From Limanda limanda (Eukaryota > Chordata > Actinopteri > Pleuronectiformes > Pleuronectidae): a stretch of 64,000 bases of DNA. This document shows positions 8,262 to 21,604 of this stretch, in pieces. Position numbers and translations under genes: made by a program. The DNA lies in contig NW_026870468.1 in assembly GCF_963576545.1 (NCBI RefSeq), forward strand, positions 186,001 to 250,000. The letters run 5' to 3'. The stretch's first letter is position 1. Every line of letters starts with the position of its first letter. A model generated the notes under the pieces. That model was given only the letters and a program-made list of their open reading frames with translations, made no database searches and was not told the DNA's origin.

Positions 8262-11200
8262 TTGCAAGTAGGCTCTACCCCCACTAAATGGGGTAGCGCG
8301 CATCGATCGGTACCATCCTTGAGCTTCTCCGACTTTCGGAAGGGTTAGGGTTAGGGTTAGGGATGAAAGCACATAGGAGAAAGAGATATTCTTGAATAAC
8401 TTTTTTTGTGAAGGTCGGAGAGACTTGCAAGTAGGCTCTACCCCCACTAAATGGGGTAGCGCACATCGATCGGTACCATCCTTGAGCTTCTCCGACTTTC
8501 GGAAGGGTTAGGGTTAGGGTTAGGGATGAAAGCACATAGGAGAAAGAGATATTCTTGAATAACTTTTTTTGTGAAGGTCGGAGAGACTTGCAAGTAGGCT
8601 CTACCCCCACTAAATGGGGTAGCGCGCATCGATCGGTACCATCCTTGAGCTTCTCCGACTTTCGGAAGGGTTAGGGTTAGGGTTAGGGATGAAAGCACAT
8701 AGGAGAAAGAGATATTCTTGAATAACTTTTTTTGTGAAGGTCGGAGAGACTTGAAAAGTGGTTGCATCTGGACTAATTTGGGTCCTGCGGATCGATTGGT
8801 ACCATCCCCGAGCTTGTACGACCTTCGGAAGAGGTCGACCGACGAAATTCCCCCAAATCTGAGGAGATATTCTTGAATAACTTTTTTTGTGAAGGTCGGA
8901 GAGACTTGCAAGTAGGCTCTACCCCCACTAAATGGGGTTGCGCGCATCGATCTGTACCATCCTTGAGCTTCTCCGACTTTCGGAAGGGTTAGGGTTAGGG
9001 ATGAAAGCACATAGGAGAAAGAGATATTCTTGAATAACTTTTTTTGTGAAGGTCGGAGAGACTTGCAAGTAGGCTTTACCCCCACTAAATGGGGTAGCGC
9101 GCATCGATCGGTACCATCCTTGAGCTTCTCCGACTTTCGGAAGGGTTAGGGTTAGGGTTAGGGATGAAAGCACATAGGAGAAAGAGATATTCTTGAATAA
9201 CTTTTTTTGTGAAGGTCGGAGAGACTTGGAAAGTGGTTGCATCTGGACTACTTTGGGTCCTGCGGATCGATTGGTACCATCCCCGAGCTTGTACGACCTT
9301 CGGAAGAGGTCGACCGACGAAATTCCCCCAAATCTGAGGAGATATTCTTGAATAACTTTTTTTGTGAAGGTCGGAGAGACTTGCAAGTAGGCTCTACCCC
9401 CACTAAATGGGGTAGCGCGCATCGATCGGTACCATCCTTGAGCTTCTCCGACTTTCGGAAGGGTTAGGGTTAGGGTTAGGGATGAAAGCACATAGGAGAA
9501 AGAGATATTCTTGAATAACTTTTTTTGTGAAGGTCGGAGAGACTTGCAAGTAGGCTCTACCCCCACTAAATGGGGTAGCGCGCATCGATCGGTACCATCC
9601 TTGAGCTTCTCCGACTTTCGGAAGGGTTAGGGTTAGGGTTAGGGATGAAAGCACATAGGAGAAAGAGATATTCTTGAATAACTTTTTTTGTGAAGGTCGG
9701 AGAGACTTGGAAAGTGGTTGCATCTGGACTAATTTGGGTCCTGCGGATCGATTGGTACCATCCCCGAGCTTGTACGACCTTCGGAAGAGGTCGACCGACG
9801 AAATTCCCCCAAATCTGAGGAGATATTCTTGAATAAATTTTTTTGTGAAGGTCGGAGAGACTTGCAAGTAGGCTCTACCCCCACTAAATGGGGTTGCGCG
9901 CATCGATCAGTACCATCCTTGAGCTTCTCCGACTTTCGGAAGGGTTAGGGTTAGGGTTAGGGATGAAAGCACATAGGAGAAAGAGATATTCTTGAATAAC
10001 TTTTTTTGTGAAGGTCGGAGAGACTTGGAAAGTGGTTGCATCTGGACTAATTTGGGTCCTGCGGATCGATTGGTACCATCCCCGAGCTTGTACGACCTTC
10101 GGAAGAGGTCGACCGACGAAATTCCCCCAAATCTGAGGAGATATTCTTGAATAACTTTTTTTGTGAAGGTCGGAGAGACTTGCAAGTAGGCTCTACCCCC
10201 ACTAAATGGGGTTGCACGCATTGATCAGTACCATCCTTGAGCTTCTCCGACTTTCGGAAGGGTTAGGGTTAGGGTTAGGGATGAAAGCACATAGGAGAAA
10301 GAGATATTCTTGAATAACTTTTTTTGTGAAGGTCGGAGAGACTTGCAAGTAGGCTCTACCCCCACTAAATGGGGTAGCGCGCATCGATCGGTACCATCCT
10401 TGAGCTTCTCCGACTTTCGGAAGGGTTAGGGTTAGGGTTAGGGATGAAAGCACATAGGAGAAAGAGATATTCTTGAATAACTTTTTTTGTGAAGGTCGGA
10501 GAGACTTGCAAGTAGGCTCTACCCCCACTAAATGGGGTAGCGCACATCGATCGGTACCATCCTTGAGCTTCTCCGACTTTCGGAAGGGTTAGGGTTAGGG
10601 TTAGGGATGAAAGCACATAGGAGAAATAGATATTCTTGAATAACTTTTTTTGTGAAGGTCGGAGAGACTTGCAAGTAGGCTCTACCCCCACTAAATGGGG
10701 TAGCGCGCATCGATCGGTACCATCCTTGAGCTTCTCCGACTTTCGGAAGGGTTAGGGTTAGGGTTAGGGATGAAAGCACATAGGAGAAAGAGATATTCTT
10801 GAATAACTTTTTTTGTGAAGGTCGGAGAGACTTGAAAAGTGGTTGCATCTGGACTAATTTGGGTCCTGCGGATCGATTGGTACCATCCCCGAGCTTGTAC
10901 GACCTTCGGAAGAGGTCGACCGACGAAATTCCCCCAAATCTGAGGAGATATTCTTGAATAACTTTTTTTGTGAAGGTCGGAGAGACTTGCAAGTAGGCTC
11001 TACCCCCACTAAATGGGGTTGCGCGCATCGATCAGTACCATCCTTGAGCTTCTCCGACTTTCGGAAGGGTTAGGGTTAGGGTTAGGGATGAAAGCACATA
11101 GGAGAAAGAGATATTCTTGAATAACTTTTTTTGTGAAGGTCGGAGAGACTTGCAAGTAGGCTCTACCCCCACTAAATGGGGTAGCGCGCATCGATCGGTA

Positions 11201-11801
11201 CCATCCTTGAGCTTCTCCGACTTTCGGAAGGGTTAGGGTTAGGGTTAGGGATGAAAGCACATAGGAGAAAGAGATATTCTTGAATAACTTTTTTTGTGAA
11301 GGTCGGAGAGACTTGCAAGTAGGCTCTACCCCCACTAAATGGGGTAGCGCGCATCGATCGGTACCATCCTTGAGCTTCTCCGACTTTCGGAAGGGTTAGG
11401 GTTAGGGTTAGGGATGAAAGCACATAGGAGAAAGAGATATTCTTGAATAACTTTTTTTGTGAAGGTCGGAGAGACTTGCAAGTAGGCTCTACCCCCACTA
11501 AATGGGGTAGCGCGCATCGATCGGTACCATCCTTGAGCTTCTCCGACTTTCGGAAGGGTTAGGGTTAGGGTTAGGGATGAAAGCACATAGGAGAAAGAGA
11601 TATTCTTGAATAACTTTTTTTGTGAAGGTCGGGGAGACTTGCAAGTAGGCTCTACCCCCACTAAATGGGGTAGCGCGCATCGATCGGTACCATCCTTGAG
11701 CTTCTCCGACTTTCGGAAGGGTTAGGGTTAGGGTTAGGGATGAAAGCACATAGGAGAAAGAGATATTCTTGAATAACTTTTTTTGTGAAGGTCGGAGAGA
11801 C
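8099..11801 (+). repeat. HOR block alpha, copy 2
   Basis: Order AAAA B AsA B AA B A B AAAA B AAAAA, B starts 8751, 9226, 9707, 10025 and 10832. It differs from copies 1 and 3 by the two-hexamer A at 8906. B 9226 has CTACTTTGGG (base 9251), a variant shared only with B 54759. B 9707 has AAATTTTTTT, shared with 2023 and 55240. A 10180 has GCACGCATTGATC, shared with 2496 and 55713. A 10506 carries AAATAGATATT near its end. Confidence 0.87.
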
Positions 11802-14532
11802 TTGGAAAGTGGTTGCATCTGGACTAATTTGGGTCCTGCGGATCGATTGGTACCATCCCCGAGCTTGTACGACCTTCGGAAGAGGTCGACCGACGAAATT
11901 CCCCCAAATCTGAGGAGATATTCTTACATAACTTTTTTTGTGAAGGTCGGAGAGACTTGCAAGTAGGCTCTACCCCCACTAAATGGGGTAGCGCGCATCG
12001 ATCGGTACCATCCTTGAGCTTCTCCGACTTTCGGAAGGGTTAGGGTTAGGGTTAGGGATGAAAGCACATAGGAGAAAGAGATATTCTTGAATAACTTTTT
12101 TTGTGAAGGTCGGAGAGACTTGCAAGTAGGCTCTACCCCCACTAAATGGGGTAGCGCGCATCGATCGGTACCATCCTTGAGCTTCTCCGACTTTCGGAAG
12201 GGTTAGGGTTAGGGTTAGGGATGAAAGCACATAGGAGAAAGAGATATTCTTGAATAACTTTTTTTGTGAAGGTCGGAGAGACTTGCAAGTAGGCTCTACC
12301 CCCACTAAATGGGGTAGCGCGCATCGATCGGTACCATCCTTGAGCTTCTCCGACTTTCGGAAGGGTTAGGGTTAGGGTTAGGGATGAAAGCACATAGGAG
12401 AAAGAGATATTCTTGAATAACTTTTTTTGTGAAGGTCGGAGAGACTTGAAAAGTGGTTGCATCTGGACTAATTTGGGTCCTGCGGATCGATTGGTACCAT
12501 CCCCGAGCTTGTACGACCTTCGGAAGAGGTCGACCGACGAAATTCCCCCAAATCTGAGGAGATATTCTTGAATAACTTTTTTTGTGAAGGTCGGAGAGAC
12601 TTGCAAGTAGGCTTTACCCCCACTAAATGGGGTTGCGCGCATCGATCGGTACCATCCCCGAGCTTCTCCGACTTTCGGAAGGGTTAGGGTTAGGGTTAGG
12701 GATGAAAGCACATAGGAGAAAGAGATATTCTTGAATAACTTTTTTTGTGAAGGTCGGAGAGACTTGCAAGTAGGCTTTACCCCCACTAAATGGGGTAGCG
12801 CGCATCGATCGGTACCATCCTTGAGCTTCTCCGACTTTCGGAAGGGTTAGGGTTAGGGTTAGGGATGAAAGCACATAGGAGAAAGAGATATTCTTGAATA
12901 ACTTTTTTTGTGAAGGTCGGAGAGACTTGGAAAGTGGTTGCATCTGGACTAATTTGGGTCCTGCAGATCGATTGGTACCATCCCCGAGCTTGTACGACCT
13001 TCGGAAGAGGTCGACCGACGAAATTCCCCCAAATCTGAGGAGATATTCTTGAATAACTTTTTTTGTGAAGGTCGGAGAGACTTGCAAGTAGGCTCTACCC
13101 CCACTAAATGGGGTAGCGCGCATCGATCGGTACCATCCTTGAGCTTCTCCGACTTTCGGAAGGGTTAGGGTTAGGGTTAGGGATGAAAGCACATAGGAGA
13201 AAGAGATATTCTTGAATAACTTTTTTTGTGAAGGTCGGAGAGACTTGCAAGTAGGCTCTACCCCCACTAAATGGGGTAGCGCGCATCGATCGGTACCATC
13301 CTTGAGCTTCTCCGACTTTCGGAAGGGTTAGGGTTAGGGTTAGGGATGAAAGCACATAGGAGAAAGAGATATTCTTGAATAACTTTTTTTGTGAAGGTCG
13401 GAGAGACTTGGAAAGTGGTTGCATCTGGACTAATTTGGGTCCTGCAGATCGATTGGTACCATCCCCGAGCTTGTACGACCTTCGGAAGAGGTCGACCGAC
13501 GAAATTCCCCCAAATCTGAGGAGATATTCTTGAATAACTTTTTTTGTGAAGGTCGGAGAGACTTGCAAGTAGGCTCTACCCCCACTAAATGTGGTTGCGC
13601 GCATCGATCAGTACCATCCTTGAGCTTCTCCGACTTTCGGAAGGGTTAGGGTTAGGGTTAGGGATGAAAGCACATAGGAGAAAGAGATATTCTTGAATAA
13701 CTTTTTTTGTGAAGGTCGGAGAGACTTGGAAAGTGGTTGCATCTGGACTAATTTGGGTCCTGCGGATCGATTGGTACCATCCCCGAGCTTGTACGACCTT
13801 CGGAAGAGGTCGACCGACGAAATTCCCCCAAATCTGAGGAGATATTCTTGAATAACTTTTTTTGTGAAGGTCGGAGAGACTTGCAAGTAGGCTCTACCCC
13901 CACTAAATGGGGTTGCGCGCATTGATCAGTACCATCCTTGAGCTTCTCCGACTTTCGGAAGGGTTAGGGTTAGGGTTAGGGATGAAAGCACATAGGAGAA
14001 AGAGATATTCTTGAATAACTTTTTTTGTGAAGGTCGGAGAGACTTGCAAGTAGGCTCTACCCCCACTAAATGGGGTAGCGCGCATCGATCGGTACCATCC
14101 TTGAGCTTCTCCGACTTTCGGAAGGGTTAGGGTTAGGGTTAGGGATGAAAGCACATAGGAGAAAGAGATATTCTTGAATAACTTTTTTTGTGAAGGTCGG
14201 AGAGACTTGCAAGTAGGCTCTACCCCCACTAAATGGGGTAGCGCGCATCGATCGGTACCATCCTTGAGCTTCTCCGACTTTCGGAAGGGTTAGGGTTAGG
14301 GTTAGGGATGAAAGCACATAGGAGAAAGAGATATTCTTGAATAACTTTTTTTGTGAAGGTCGGAGAGACTTGCAAGTAGGCTCTACCCCCACTAAATGGG
14401 GTAGCGCGCATCGATCGGTACCATCATTGAGCTTCTCCGACTTTCGGAAGGGTTAGGGTTAGGGTTAGGGATGAAAGCACATAGGAGAAAGAGATATTCT
14501 TGAATAACTTTTTTTGTGAAGGTCGGAGAGAC
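11802..14532 (+). repeat. Array segment BAAA BAA BAA BA BAAAA
   Basis: The first 644 bp (11802-12445, BAAA) have no counterpart in the distant copy around 57.3 kb, while flanks on both sides do. So this is a four-unit insertion here or a deletion there. B 11802 has CTTACATAAC in the shared box. A 12601 carries the B-like CCCCGAGC. A 13563 has AATGTGGTTG instead of AATGGGGTTG. The last A (14370) carries the CATCATTGAG marker, so the segment ends where the next HOR begins. Confidence 0.82.
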
Positions 14533-17257
14533 TTGAAAAGTGGTTGCATCTGGACTAATTTGGGTCCTGCGGATCGATTGGTACCATCCCCGAGCTTGTA
14601 CGACCTTCGGAAGAGGTCGACCGCCGAAATTCCCCCAAATCTGAGGAGATATTCTTGAATAACTTTTTTTGTGAAGGTCGGAGAGACTTGCAAGTAGGCT
14701 CTACCCCCACTAAATGGGGTAGCGCGCATCGATCGGTACCATCCTTGAGCTTCTCCGACTTTCGGAAGGGTTAGGGTTAGGGTTAGGGATGAAAGCACAT
14801 AGGAGAAAGAGATATTCTTGAATAACTTTTTTTGTGAAGGTCGGAGAGACTTGGAAAGTGGTTGCATCTGGACTAATTTGGGTCCTGCGGATCGATTGGT
14901 ACCATCCCCGAGCTTGTACGACCTTCGGAAGAGGTCGACCGACGAAATTCCCCCAAATCTGAGGAGATATTCTTGAATAACTTTTTTTGTGAAGGTCGGA
15001 GAGACTTGCAAGTAGGCTCTACCCCCACTAAATGGGGTTGCGCGCATCGATCAGTACCATCCTTGAGCTTCTCCGACTTTCGGAAGGGTTAGGGTTAGGG
15101 TTAGGGATGAAAGCACATAGGAGAAAGAGATATTCTTGAATAACTTTTTTTGTGAAGGTCGGAGAGACTTGCAAGTAGGCTCTACCCCCACTAAATGGGG
15201 TAGCGCGCATCGATCAGTACCATCCTTGAGCTTCTCCGACTTTCGGAAGGGTTAGGGTTAGGGATGAAAGCACATAGGAGAAAGAGATATTCTTGAATAA
15301 CTTTTTTTGTGAAGGTCGGAGAGACTTGCAAGTAGGCTCTACCCCCACTAAATGGGGTAGCGCGCATCGATCGGTACCATCCTTGAGCTTCTCCGACTTT
15401 CGGAAGGGTTAGGGTTAGGGTTAGGGATGAAAGCACATAGGAGAAAGAGATATTCTTGAATAACTTTTTTTGTGAAGGTCGGAGAGACTTGCAAGTAGGC
15501 TCTACCCCCACTAAATGGGGTAGCGCGCATCGATCGGTACCATCCTTGAGCTTCTCCGACTTTCGGAAGGGTTAGGGTTAGGGTTAGGGATGAAAGCACA
15601 TAGGAGAAAGAGATATTCTTGAATAACTTTTTTTGTGAAGGTCGGAGAGACTTGAAAAGTGGTTGCATCTGGACTAATTTGGGTCCTGCGGATCGATTGG
15701 TACCATCCCCGAGCTTGTACGACCTTCGGAAGAGGTCGACCGACGAAATTCCCCCAAATCTGAGGAGATATTCTTGAATAACTTTTTTTGTGAAGGTCGG
15801 AGAGACTTGCAAGTAGGCTCTACCCCCACTAAATGGGGTTGCGCGCATCGATCAGTACCATCCTTGAGCTTCTCCGACTTTCGGAAGGGTTAGGGTTAGG
15901 GTTAGGGATGAAAGCACATAGGAGAAAGAGATATTCTTGAATAACTTTTTTTGTGAAGGTCGGAGAGACTTGCAAGTAGGCTCTACCCCCACTAAATGGG
16001 GTAGCGCGCATCGATCGGTACCATCCTTGAGCTTCTCCGACTTTCGGAAGGGTTAGGGTTAGGGTTAGGGATGAAAGCACATAGGAGAAAGAGATATTCT
16101 TGAATAACTTTTTTTGTGAAGGTCGGAGAGACTTGAAAAGTGGTTGCATCTGGACTAATTTGGGTCCTGCGGATCGATTGGTACCATCCCCGAGCTTGTA
16201 CGACCTTCGGAAGAGGTCGACCGACGAAATTCCCCCAAATCTGAGGAGATATTCTTGAATAACTTTTTTTGTGAAGGTCGGAGAGACTTGCAAGTAGGCT
16301 CTACCCCCACTAAATGGGGTTGCGCGCATCGATCAGTACCATCCTTGAGCTTCTCCGACTTTCGGAAGGGTTAGGGTTAGGGTTAGGGATGAAAGCACAT
16401 AGGAGAAAGAGATATTCTTGAATAACTTTTTTTGTGAAGGTCGGAGAGACTTGGAAAGTGGTTGCATCTGGACTAATTTGGGTCCTGCGGATCGATTGGT
16501 ACCATCCCCGAGCTTGTACGACCTTCGGAAGAGGTCGACCGACGAAATTCCCCCAAATCTGAGGAGATATTCTTGAATAACTTTTTTTGTGAAGGTCGGA
16601 GAGACTTGCAAGTAGGCTCTACCCCCACTAAATGGGGTTGCGCGCATTGATCAGTACCATCCTTGAGCTTCTCCGACTTTCGGAAGGGTTAGGGTTAGGG
16701 TTAGGGATGAAAGCACATAGGAGAAAGAGATATTCTTGAATAACTTTTTTTGTGAAGGTCGGAGAGACTTGCAAGTAGGCTCTACCCCCACTAAATGGGG
16801 TAGCGCGCATCGATCGGTACCATCCTTGAGCTTCTCCGACTTTCGGAAGGGTTAGGGTTAGGGTTAGGGATGAAAGCACATAGGAGAAAGAGATATTCTT
16901 GAATAACTTTTTTTGTGAAGGTCGGAGAGACTTGCAAGTAGGCTCTACCCCCACTAAATGGGGTAGCGCGCATCGATCGGTACCATCCTTGAGCTTCTCC
17001 GACTTTCGGAAGGGTTAGGGTTAGGGTTAGGGATGAAAGCACATAGGAGAAAGAGATATTCTTGAATAACTTTTTTTGTGAAGGTCGGAGAGACTTGCAA
17101 GTAGGCTCTACCCCCACTAAATGGGGTAGCGCGCATCGATCGGTACCATCATTGAGCTTCTCCGACTTTCGGAAGGGTTAGGGTTAGGGTTAGGGATGAA
17201 AGCACATAGGAGAAAGAGATATTCTTGAATAACTTTTTTTGTGAAGGTCGGAGAGAC
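14533..17257 (+). repeat. HOR segment, 2,725 bp (A-runs 1,4,2,1,4)
   Basis: Starts with a TTGAAAAG-type B and ends with the A (17095) that has CATCATTGAG. The interval 13563-16287 is tandemly repeated at 16288-19012 with a shift of exactly 2,725 bp. A rare CCGCCGAAATT variant (usual CCGACGAAATT) occurs in B 14533 and B 17258 and I saw it nowhere else. The short A at 15169 recurs at 17894. Confidence 0.87.
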
Positions 17258-20200
17258 TTGAAAAGTGGTTGCATCTGGACTAATTTGGGTCCTGCGGATC
17301 GATTGGTACCATCCCCGAGCTTGTACGACCTTCGGAAGAGGTCGACCGCCGAAATTCCCCCAAATCTGAGGAGATATTCTTGAATAACTTTTTTTGTGAA
17401 GGTCGGAGAGACTTGCAAGTAGGCTCTACCCCCACTAAATGGGGTAGCGCGCATCGATCGGTACCATCCTTGAGCTTCTCCGACTTTCGGAAGGGTTAGG
17501 GTTAGGGTTAGGGATGAAAGCACATAGGAGAAAGAGATATTCTTGAATAACTTTTTTTGTGAAGGTCGGAGAGACTTGGAAAGTGGTTGCATCTGGACTA
17601 ATTTGGGTCCTGCGGATCGATTGGTACCATCCCCGAGCTTGTACGACCTTCGGAAGAGGTCGACCGACGAAATTCCCCCAAATCTGAGGAGATATTCTTG
17701 AATAACTTTTTTTGTGAAGGTCGGAGAGACTTGCAAGTAGGCTCTACCCCCACTAAATGGGGTTGCGCGCATCGATCAGTACCATCCTTGAGCTTCTCCG
17801 ACTTTCGGAAGGGTTAGGGTTAGGGTTAGGGATGAAAGCACATAGGAGAAAGAGATATTCTTGAATAACTTTTTTTGTGAAGGTCGGAGAGACTTGCAAG
17901 TAGGCTCTACCCCCACTAAATGGGGTAGCGCGCATCGATCAGTACCATCCTTGAGCTTCTCCGACTTTCGGAAGGGTTAGGGTTAGGGATGAAAGCACAT
18001 AGGAGAAAGAGATATTCTTGAATAACTTTTTTTGTGAAGGTCGGAGAGACTTGCAAGTAGGCTCTACCCCCACTAAATGGGGTAGCGCGCATCGATCGGT
18101 ACCATCCTTGAGCTTCTCCGACTTTCGGAAGGGTTAGGGTTAGGGTTAGGGATGAAAGCACATAGGAGAAAGAGATATTCTTGAATAACTTTTTTTGTGA
18201 AGGTCGGAGAGACTTGCAAGTAGGCTCTACCCCCACTAAATGGGGTAGCGCGCATCGATCGGTACCATCCTTGAGCTTCTCCGACTTTCGGAAGGGTTAG
18301 GGTTAGGGTTAGGGATGAAAGCACATAGGAGAAAGAGATATTCTTGAATAACTTTTTTTGTGAAGGTCGGAGAGACTTGAAAAGTGGTTGCATCTGGACT
18401 AATTTGGGTCCTGCGGATCGATTGGTACCATCCCCGAGCTTGTACGACCTTCGGAAGAGGTCGACCGACGAAATTCCCCCAAATCTGAGGAGATATTCTT
18501 GAATAACTTTTTTTGTGAAGGTCGGAGAGACTTGCAAGTAGGCTCTACCCCCACTAAATGGGGTTGCGCGCATCGATCAGTACCATCCTTGAGCTTCTCC
18601 GACTTTCGGAAGGGTTAGGGTTAGGGTTAGGGATGAAAGCACATAGGAGAAAGAGATATTCTTGAATAACTTTTTTTGTGAAGGTCGGAGAGACTTGCAA
18701 GTAGGCTCTACCCCCACTAAATGGGGTAGCGCGCATCGATCGGTACCATCCTTGAGCTTCTCCGACTTTCGGAAGGGTTAGGGTTAGGGTTAGGGATGAA
18801 AGCACATAGGAGAAAGAGATATTCTTGAATAACTTTTTTTGTGAAGGTTGGAGAGACTTGCAAGTAGGCTCTACCCCCACTAAATGGGGTAGCGCGCATC
18901 GATCGGTACCATCCTTGAGCTTCTCCGACTTTCGGAAGGGTTAGGGTTAGGGTTAGGGATGAAAGCACATAGGAGAAAGAGATATTCTTGAATAACTTTT
19001 TTTGTGAAGGTCGGAGAGACTTGCAAGTAGGCTCTACCCCCACTAAATGGGGTAGCGCGCATCGATCGGTACCATCCTTGAGCTTCTCCGACTTTCGGAA
19101 GGGTTAGGGTTAGGGTTAGGGATGAAAGCACATAGGAGAAAGAGATATTCTTGAATAACTTTTTTTGTGAAGGTCGGGGAGACTTGCAAGTAGGCTCTAC
19201 CCCCACTAAATGGGGTAGCGCGCATCGATCGGTACCATCCTTGAGCTTCTCCGACTTTCGGAAGGGTTAGGGTTAGGGTTAGGGATGAAAGCACATAGGA
19301 GAAAGAGATATTCTTGAATAACTTTTTTTGTGAAGGTCGGAGAGACTTGAAAAGTGGTTGCATCTGGACTAATTTGGGTCCTGCGGATCGATTGGTACCA
19401 TCCCCGAGCTTGTACGACCTTCGGAAGAGGTCGACCGACGAAATTCCCCCAAATCTGAGGAGATATTCTTGAATAACTTTTTTTGTGAAGGTCGGAGAGA
19501 CTTGCAAGTAGGCTCTACCCCCACTAAATGGGGTTGCGCGCATCGATCAGTACCATCCTTGAGCTTCTCCGACTTTCGGAAGGGTTAGGGTTAGGGTTAG
19601 GGATGAAAGCACATAGGAGAAAGAGATATTCTTGAATAACTTTTTTTGTGAAGGTCGGAGAGACTTGCAAGTAGGCTCTACCCCCACTAAATGGGGTAGC
19701 GCGCATCGATCGGTACCATCCTTGAGCTTCTCCGACTTTCGGAAGGGTTAGGGTTAGGGTTAGGGATGAAAGCACATAGGAGAAAGAGATATTCTTGAAT
19801 AACTTTTTTTGTGAAGGTTGGAGAGACTTGCAAGTAGGCTCTACCCCCACTAAATGGGGTAGCGCGCATCGATCGGTACCATCCTTGAGCTTCTCCGACT
19901 TTCGGAAGGGTTAGGGTTAGGGTTAGGGATGAAAGCACATAGGAGAAAGAGATATTCTTGAATAACTTTTTTTGTGAAGGTCGGAGAGACTTGCAAGTAG
20001 GCTCTACCCCCACTAAATGGGGTAGCGCGCATCGATCGGTACCATCCTTGAGCTTCTCCGACTTTCGGAAGGGTTAGGGTTAGGGTTAGGGATGAAAGCA
20101 CATAGGAGAAAGAGATATTCTTGAATAACTTTTTTTGTGAAGGTCGGAGAGACTTGCAAGTAGGCTCTACCCCCACTAAATGGGGTAGCGCGCATCGATC

Positions 20201-21604
20201 GGTACCATCCTTGAGCTTCTCCGACTTTCGGAAGGGTTAGGGTTAGGGTTAGGGATGAAAGCACATAGGAGAAAGAGATATTCTTGAATAACTTTTTTTG
20301 TGAAGGTCGGAGAGACTTGAAAAGTGGTTGCATCTGGACTAATTTGGGTCCTGCGGATCGATTGGTACCATCCCCGAGCTTGTACGACCTTCGGAAGAGG
20401 TCGACCGACGAAATTCCCCCAAATCTGAGGAGATATTCTTGAATAACTTTTTTTGTGAAGGTCGGAGAGACTTGCAAGTAGGCTTTACCCCCACTAAATG
20501 GGGTTGCGCGCATCGATCGGTACCATCCCCGAGCTTCTCCGACTTTCGGAAGGGTTAGGGTTAGGGTTAGGGATGAAAGCACATAGGAGAAAGAGATATT
20601 CTTGAAAAACTTTTTTTGTGAAGGTCGGAGAGACTTGCAAGTAGGCTTTACCCCCACTAAATGGGGTAGCGCGCATCGATCGGTACCATCCTTGAGCTTC
20701 TCCGACTTTCGGAAGGGTTAGGGTTAGGGTTAGGGATGAAAGCACATAGGAGAAAGAGATATTCTTGAATAACTTTTTTTGTGAAGGTCGGAGAGACTTG
20801 GAAAGTGGTTGCATCTGGACTAATTTGGGTCCTGCGGATCGATTGGTACCATCCCCGAGCTTGTACGACCTTCGGAAGAGGTCGACCGACGAAATTCCCC
20901 CAAATCTGAGGAGATATTCTTGAATAACTTTTTTTGTGAAGGTCGGAGAGACTTGCAAGTAGGCTCTACCCCCACTAAATGGGGTAGCGCGCATCGATCG
21001 GTACCATCCTTGAGCTTCTCCGACTTTCGGAAGGGTTAGGGTTAGGGTTAGGGATGAAAGCACATAGGAGAAAGAGATATTCTTGAATAACTTTTTTTGT
21101 GAAGGTCGGAGAGACTTGCAAGTAGGCTCTACCCCCACTAAATGGGGTAGCGCGCATCGATCGGTACCATCCTTGAGCTTCTCCGACTTTCGGAAGGGTT
21201 AGGGTTAGGGTTAGGGATGAAAGCACATAGGAGAAAGAGATATTCTTGAATAACTTTTTTTGTGAAGGTCGGAGAGACTTGCAAGTAGGCTCTACCCCCA
21301 CTAAATGGGGTAGCGCGCATCGATCGGTACCATCCTTGAGCTTCTCCGACTTTCGGAAGGGTTAGGGTTAGGGTTAGGGATGAAAGCACATAGGAGAAAG
21401 AGATATTCTTGAATAACTTTTTTTGTGAAGGTCGGAGAGACTTGCAAGTAGGCTCTACCCCCACTAAATGGGGTAGCGCGCATCGATCGGTACCATCATT
21501 GAGCTTCTCCGACTTTCGGAAGGGTTAGGGTTAGGGTTAGGGATGAAAGCACATAGGAGAAAGAGATATTCTTGAATAACTTTTTTTGTGAAGGTCGGAG
21601 AGAC
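17258..21604 (+). repeat. HOR segment, 4,347 bp (A-runs 1,4,5,5,2,4)
   Basis: Contains a 970-bp tandem duplication, 18377-19346 and 19347-20316 (each B plus five A). Both copies hold the GTTGGAGAG variant (A 18695 and 19665). Copy one alone has GTCGGGGAGAC (A 19021), so it is not an exact copy. A 20472 has the B-like CCCCGAGC and also TTGAAAAACTT near its end. The segment ends with a CATCATTGAG A unit at 21442. Confidence 0.84.

Noticed and set aside
9237..9467. 76-codon open frame on the + strand, also at 54770-55000
   Set aside because: It exists only because CTAATTTGGG became CTACTTTGGG in two copies of one duplicated B, removing a stop. It spans a monomer junction and has no support as a gene.
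11769..11966. 65-codon open frame on the + strand
   Set aside because: Opened by the CTTACATAAC change in B 11802, within the satellite; no coding signal.
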